A program made the translations under genes and the position numbers. Positions 60,261 through 64,000 of a stretch of DNA of 64,000 bases are shown piece after piece. The first letter of the stretch is position 1; every line of letters begins with the position of its first letter. Under the pieces are notes generated by a model. The model was not told the origin of the DNA. It searched no databases and was given only the letters and a program-made list of their open reading frames with translations. This DNA comes from Ignavibacteriota bacterium (GTDB lineage: Bacteria; Bacteroidota; Ignavibacteria; Ignavibacteriales; Melioribacteraceae), in contig JABFGH010000009.1 in NCBI GenBank assembly GCA_013112585.1, forward strand, positions 114,753 to 178,752. The letters are read 5' to 3'.

Positions 60261-62378
60261 TCACCTTTGACTTTTCACCTTTTTCAACACCGCTCCCGAT
60301 ATTTTAGGCGCTTTATACCTGCCGTTCACTACCTCTAAAACATCCAAGCCTGCACTTTCTTCATTCACTAAAACCTCCCAATCACCATCCGGTAAATAGA
60401 ATGTTGAGCCAAGATTTTGACTTGGGTTGAAGATCACAAAAAAGGTATCGCCATTATGCTTAAGTGTGTAGGCAAAGGAAAATTTATCTGTAATTTGTTC
60501 GTGAAATTTAATATTGTCGTAATCGGCACGTCTGAAAGCTTCCTCACTATTTCTAAGACTAATTAACCCTTTATAATAGTTTAGCAATTCAGAATTTATA
60601 TCAGCATGATCATAATTAATAAAATTAGTTTCGTTATCTTTTTCATAACTATTATGATCAATCATTCCCTTCTGCTTATCATTCACTGTAATATCTTTAG
60701 GAATCACTTTGGAGCGGGCAAATTCTTGTCCGGAATGAATCATTGTAATTCCCTGCGAAGTTAACAAAAACAAAGCGGCTAATTTATTATGCCTTAACTG
60801 ATCTTCAGTAAGCTCCACATTTTTATCTAAGTCACTGATAACTTCATCATTCTTAACATCACCATTTGCAATTCTAATAAAATCACCAAGAGTATAACCA
60901 TCATGCGATGCCAAATAATTTACTGAGTGCTCCTTCTTTTGGAATAACCCCAGGGTATCGGAAATGAGAGTTCCATTTACATAGCTTTTAATTCTCTCAA
61001 TATTATTATTATCGAAATACCGACCAAATATCCATCCTAATCCTGTTGTGGGATTTTCACCTTTTATTCCATTCCTAATTTGATCATTCCACGAACCCCA
61101 GCCGCGCAAGGAAAAACCTTTAGGATCGTAACCGCCGCCCCAAGGTTCGCATACAAAAACAACATTTGGATTTACTTTTTTTGCTTCCCGAATTATTTCT
61201 TCAATTGTTTCCCAGTCAATTAATTTTCCAAGATCAAATCTAAATCCATCAACATGATATTCCTTCATCCAGTATAGAACGCTTTCAACAATAAGTCTCC
61301 GCATCATCGGTCTTTCGGTCATTAAATCATTACCGCAAAAACTTTCGGCTATATAATTTCCATCTTCATCTAATCTAAAATAATATTCGCGGTCAATTTG
61401 TTTTAAGTTGCCAATTTCATATTCCGATAAATGATTGTAAACTACATCCATCATAACCGCAATATTATTTTTATGAAACTCCTTAACCATATTTTTGAAA
61501 TCTGTTACCTGCTTACCGCTTTTACCCATCCACTCATTCCATTTTAGCTCTTCCCAATTTTCACTATAGTAAGCCTCGGGAGCAAAGTAGGCAGCGGTCA
61601 TATATCCCCAATGATTTCTTTCATAAGGGTTCCATGTGTTAAATTTTTCGCCGAGAGAATCTTCAAATGGTATTTCAATATTACCGAATTCTTGTGCAGG
61701 AAGAAGCTCAACAGTATTTACTCCGAGAGATTTAATATAATCAATACCGCCCTTATTGCCCTCTTCAACTAAGCCGGAATAAGTGCCAGGTTTATCTGCA
61801 CCTGCGCTTGGATGTTTTGTCATATCACGTATATGCATTTCATAAATAATTAAATCGCGCCAGTCACGCTGTATCCAATCATCACCTTCCCAGTCAAAAT
61901 TATCATTCCAAACAATTGATTTGCGCGGGTTTTTATATGTATTAAAAGTTGTTACCGCTTTTGCATACGGGTCTATGCAAAGAATATTTTCACTTTCACC
62001 TTCATTATTATTATTATGAAAAACTTTATAACCGTAGTATAATCCATTCAGTTCACCTTCAAGCTCAACTTCCCACACAGCATTCTCATCACGAACCATT
62101 TCGTACTCATTCCCATTTTCATCTTCGGGCTTTTCAAATGTACAGAGTACAACTTTAATTGCATTTGGCGTAAACAATCTAAAAATTGTTTTACCCTCTT
62201 TTATTATTGCACCTAATTCCTTTTCAGAATAATAGGTGTTTAAGTTTTTAACCGACTGACTATCAATTTCGGATTTATTTTTTTTACTACTGGAATAAAA
62301 CATTGATTCTCCTACTGAATTGCTTATAGGGGTTAAAATAAAAATTAGTGCAGCAAATTGAATGATTTTTGTTTTCAT
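60261..62378 (-). CDS. pulA: type I pullulanase (GH13), secreted
   Basis: A 705-residue alpha-1,6-debranching enzyme of GH13 subfamily 14. A probable signal peptide spans 1-23 (IIQFAALIFILTPISNSVG). An N-terminal CBM48-like domain (about 50-160) holds IFRLFTPNAIKVVL and YYGYKV. The catalytic barrel starts near RDLIIYEMHIRDM. Conserved regions are DVVYNH (311-316), GFRFDLGK with nucleophile D382, FVCEPW with acid/base E411, and LASHDGYTLGD with D493. The YNWGYMTAAYF-type pullulanase motif is present as NHWGYMTAAYFAPE. A C-terminal beta domain ends the protein. Export points to degradation of external alpha-glucan rather than glycogen. It is the only alpha-glucan gene in view. Confidence 0.92.
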   Translation of the reverse strand: MKTKIIQFAALIFILTPISNSVGESMFYSSSKKNKSEIDSQSVKNLNTYYSEKELGAIIKEGKTIFRLFTPNAIKVVLCTFEKPEDENGNEYEMVRDENAVWEVELEGELNGLYYGYKVFHNNNNEGESENILCIDPYAKAVTTFNTYKNPRKSIVWNDNFDWEGDDWIQRDWRDLIIYEMHIRDMTKHPSAGADKPGTYSGLVEEGNKGGIDYIKSLGVNTVELLPAQEFGNIEIPFEDSLGEKFNTWNPYERNHWGYMTAAYFAPEAYYSENWEELKWNEWMGKSGKQVTDFKNMVKEFHKNNIAVMMDVVYNHLSEYEIGNLKQIDREYYFRLDEDGNYIAESFCGNDLMTERPMMRRLIVESVLYWMKEYHVDGFRFDLGKLIDWETIEEIIREAKKVNPNVVFVCEPWGGGYDPKGFSLRGWGSWNDQIRNGIKGENPTTGLGWIFGRYFDNNNIERIKSYVNGTLISDTLGLFQKKEHSVNYLASHDGYTLGDFIRIANGDVKNDEVISDLDKNVELTEDQLRHNKLAALFLLTSQGITMIHSGQEFARSKVIPKDITVNDKQKGMIDHNSYEKDNETNFINYDHADINSELLNYYKGLISLRNSEEAFRRADYDNIKFHEQITDKFSFAYTLKHNGDTFFVIFNPSQNLGSTFYLPDGDWEVLVNEESAGLDVLEVVNGRYKAPKISGAVLKKVKSQR

Positions 62379-62440
62379 TTTTACTACCGGATTCTGTTGT
62401 AATTCATTTTAAAAAATTAATAATAATTTATTGAACAATA

Positions 62441-63835
62441 TTAAAAAACTAAACCGTTTTTAATTACTCCGGTTTTTGAATTACAATCATAAACAAAACC
62501 GTTTACAATAGTGTAATTTACTTTGCTATCGGCTGCAAAAAAATTGGCGTATCTGTTTACTCGTATTTCATTTTCAAACTTTGCTTTATTTTTAATTATG
62601 TTCAAGGGTAATTTTGTATAAGTATGGTTTTTACTATTAATATCTTCAATGTGCGTGTATCCATTATTCAATAGCTCCCTTAGCTCATTACTGCCAATTT
62701 GGGAACTGCCGTTGATGAAAATTTTACCCGGATATATATTCATGCCGGTACAGTCAATTTCATCATAGCCGTATGCAGATTCTAAATCACCAATACTTTC
62801 TATCTTGCCTCTAAAGTACCGGTTCTTTTTATGAGAATCAAAATACTCTTCGATATTAACTGCAACATCAATGTTATAAGTGCTGCCGGCATAATTGTAA
62901 TTTAAGTTTCGTAAAATTAAATCATAAAGCAATTTACCGTTATTGGGAATTTCTTTATAAATTTTTAATGCAGATTCATTTTTAGAACCTGCCGCAATAG
63001 ATTTAAAAGCCTCAATTAAAGAAGCGAAGTTTAACTTGCGGATAAATTCTTTCTCCGGGTCATTACGGCGTTTTCCCGATTCAATTAAAATTACAGAAGT
63101 ACCCCATTCAGTAATGGAATCCCCAAACGATCTCGGCTCGTACTCCTCACCATACTTAGCAATGCTGCCGGGAATGTATTTTTCAAGAAGAGTATAAATA
63201 TCTGCAATAACCTTAATTGCATTTTCCCGAACTTCGTTTAGTGTGCATTCATCATCAAATTGGGGGGAGAGCAGAGCAATTGTTGCCGGATTTGATCCTC
63301 CGCCTGCAGACCAGCGGATATCCTGATCATGCAAGTTGAATCCATATTCGGGTTTTAATTCATCCACAATGCTTTTTAATATTCTCGATTCAGGTGCGGC
63401 GAGTTTTTGTGCATCACGGTTTAGGTCAATCCCTATAGCATTTTCTCTGATTACTCTTTCGGCTCCATCGGGGTTAAGCATTGGAATAAAATAAATGGAT
63501 AACTCTTTATTCAGTGTTTCTCTGAGATCATTAAATTCATCATCCGCATTTAAAAAATTAATGAGGTCGAAAATAGCCATCGTTGCAGTTGGTTCATCAC
63601 CATGCATCTGCGACCAGAGTAATACTTTAGTTTTTCCTTCTCCCCATTTAATGCTGAATATTTCTCTATCCTCAACCGATCTGCCAAGCAGAGAAACTGC
63701 GAAATTCTTATTGCTTTTAAGTGAGTTTACTAATGGGAGAATATCAGCATGATTAAATCTGCGATTTGCAAAATGTTTTTCGTAAAAGTTTGAATAATGA
63801 TCAAATATTTGTTCGGTAGTTATATCTCTCGGCAT
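62441..63835 (-). CDS. M14 zinc carboxypeptidase family protein
   Basis: A 464-residue metallocarboxypeptidase-like protein. Zinc ligands are H78 and E81 in QMHGDEPTATMAIFDL and H169 in FNLHDQD. IGIDLNRDAQ is the substrate-carboxylate segment, and E252 in VILIESGKRRNDPE is the likely catalytic Glu. A C-terminal ~200-residue extension (from about 270) is not part of the peptidase fold and has no recognised domain. No signal peptide is visible, so it is either cytosolic or exported by another route. It might trim peptides or peptidoglycan fragments. It lies 62 bases upstream of the pullulanase gene on the same strand. Confidence 0.88.
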   Translation of the reverse strand: MPRDITTEQIFDHYSNFYEKHFANRRFNHADILPLVNSLKSNKNFAVSLLGRSVEDREIFSIKWGEGKTKVLLWSQMHGDEPTATMAIFDLINFLNADDEFNDLRETLNKELSIYFIPMLNPDGAERVIRENAIGIDLNRDAQKLAAPESRILKSIVDELKPEYGFNLHDQDIRWSAGGGSNPATIALLSPQFDDECTLNEVRENAIKVIADIYTLLEKYIPGSIAKYGEEYEPRSFGDSITEWGTSVILIESGKRRNDPEKEFIRKLNFASLIEAFKSIAAGSKNESALKIYKEIPNNGKLLYDLILRNLNYNYAGSTYNIDVAVNIEEYFDSHKKNRYFRGKIESIGDLESAYGYDEIDCTGMNIYPGKIFINGSSQIGSNELRELLNNGYTHIEDINSKNHTYTKLPLNIIKNKAKFENEIRVNRYANFFAADSKVNYTIVNGFVYDCNSKTGVIKNGLVF

Positions 63836-64000
63836 AATGATTAATAATTAATTACTAAAAATTGAAGTACAAATTATAAACAAAAGTTTAATGAATTGTT
63901 CGATTAAGTGATGGAATATCAAATGCATAGTCTCGATTAGAAATTGATTAAATGGTAATTTTAGTAATTCATAAAAGATTATATTGCACATATTCTAATT

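Noticed and set aside
1..64000. tRNA, rRNA or prophage genes.
   Set aside because: All gaps were read for tRNA-like TTCRANN arms, rRNA segments and phage structural genes; none was recognised, although a tool-based search would be more sensitive.

Overview
The window reads as chromosomal DNA from a low-GC (about one third G+C by eye) Gram-negative bacterium, most likely of the Ignavibacteria / Bacteroidota-Chlorobi side. The evidence is a secreted protein with a type IX secretion (Por) C-terminal sorting domain carrying an NYPNPFNPST motif, lipopolysaccharide genes (WaaA-type Kdo transferase, heptosyltransferase-like GT9), ATP-dependent PEP carboxykinase, and intergenic DNA crowded with short palindromic and tandem repeats. 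The phylum is inferred; no rRNA or tRNA gene was seen.

Layout. 0-1 kb: 3' end of a pckA cut by the window edge, then a repeat-rich gap. 1-4.7 kb (minus strand): a TPR protein with aroE behind it, and a galactokinase-like protein that appears to lack the catalytic residues. 4.9-8.8 kb: TRAP transporter dctQ-dctM facing a convergent Tat-lipoprotein dctP, with a DUF72 gene upstream of dctP. 9-10.1 kb: a T9SS cargo gene bracketed by duplicated repeat blocks. 10.7-21.3 kb (plus strand): trkA-trkH, a secreted two-unit protein, rfbA, a long coiled-coil protein, a DUF1569/DinB-like protein, a GH20 hexosaminidase and an SDR oxidoreductase. 21.3-24.3 kb: a Sua5/YciO-type protein, an MFS transporter and an acyltransferase.

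24.6-28.1 kb holds queC and queF of queuosine (preQ1) synthesis, separated by a complete Type II restriction-modification pair (alpha-type amino-methyltransferase plus TdeIII-like endonuclease). 28.3-33.2 kb: tyrosine phenol-lyase, glnD (whose start codon sits directly after a terminator hairpin) and murI. 33.4-40.9 kb (minus strand): S9 peptidase, DUF1232, Type III mod and res, NUDIX hydrolase. 41-51.9 kb: lysA, leuS, serS, a heterodimeric ABC exporter and fbp; every gap between transcription units here carries one copy of a palindromic GTCATTGCGA element.

51.9-54.6 kb is the main accessory island: a small unknown gene, a HigBA-type toxin-antitoxin pair between ~150-bp direct repeats, and a REP-associated tyrosine transposase (RAYT) between identical 52-bp direct repeats and surrounded by GTCGAGG hairpins that look like its cognate REPs. 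54.6-63.8 kb: GT9 and waaA, a complete second pckA paralogue, a hybrid histidine kinase, a secreted type I pullulanase and an M14 carboxypeptidase.

The functional threads are gluconeogenesis and glycogen/oligosaccharide handling (two pckA, fbp, pullulanase, GH20), envelope synthesis (murI, lysA, waaA, GT9, rfbA), two independent restriction-modification systems, and several families of short mobile-looking repeats. The best candidates for new biology are the RAYT/HigBA repeat island, the duplicated 11-bp-period blocks around the T9SS cargo gene, GC-rich micro-palindromes inserted into other repeats, and the R-M pair inside the que locus.
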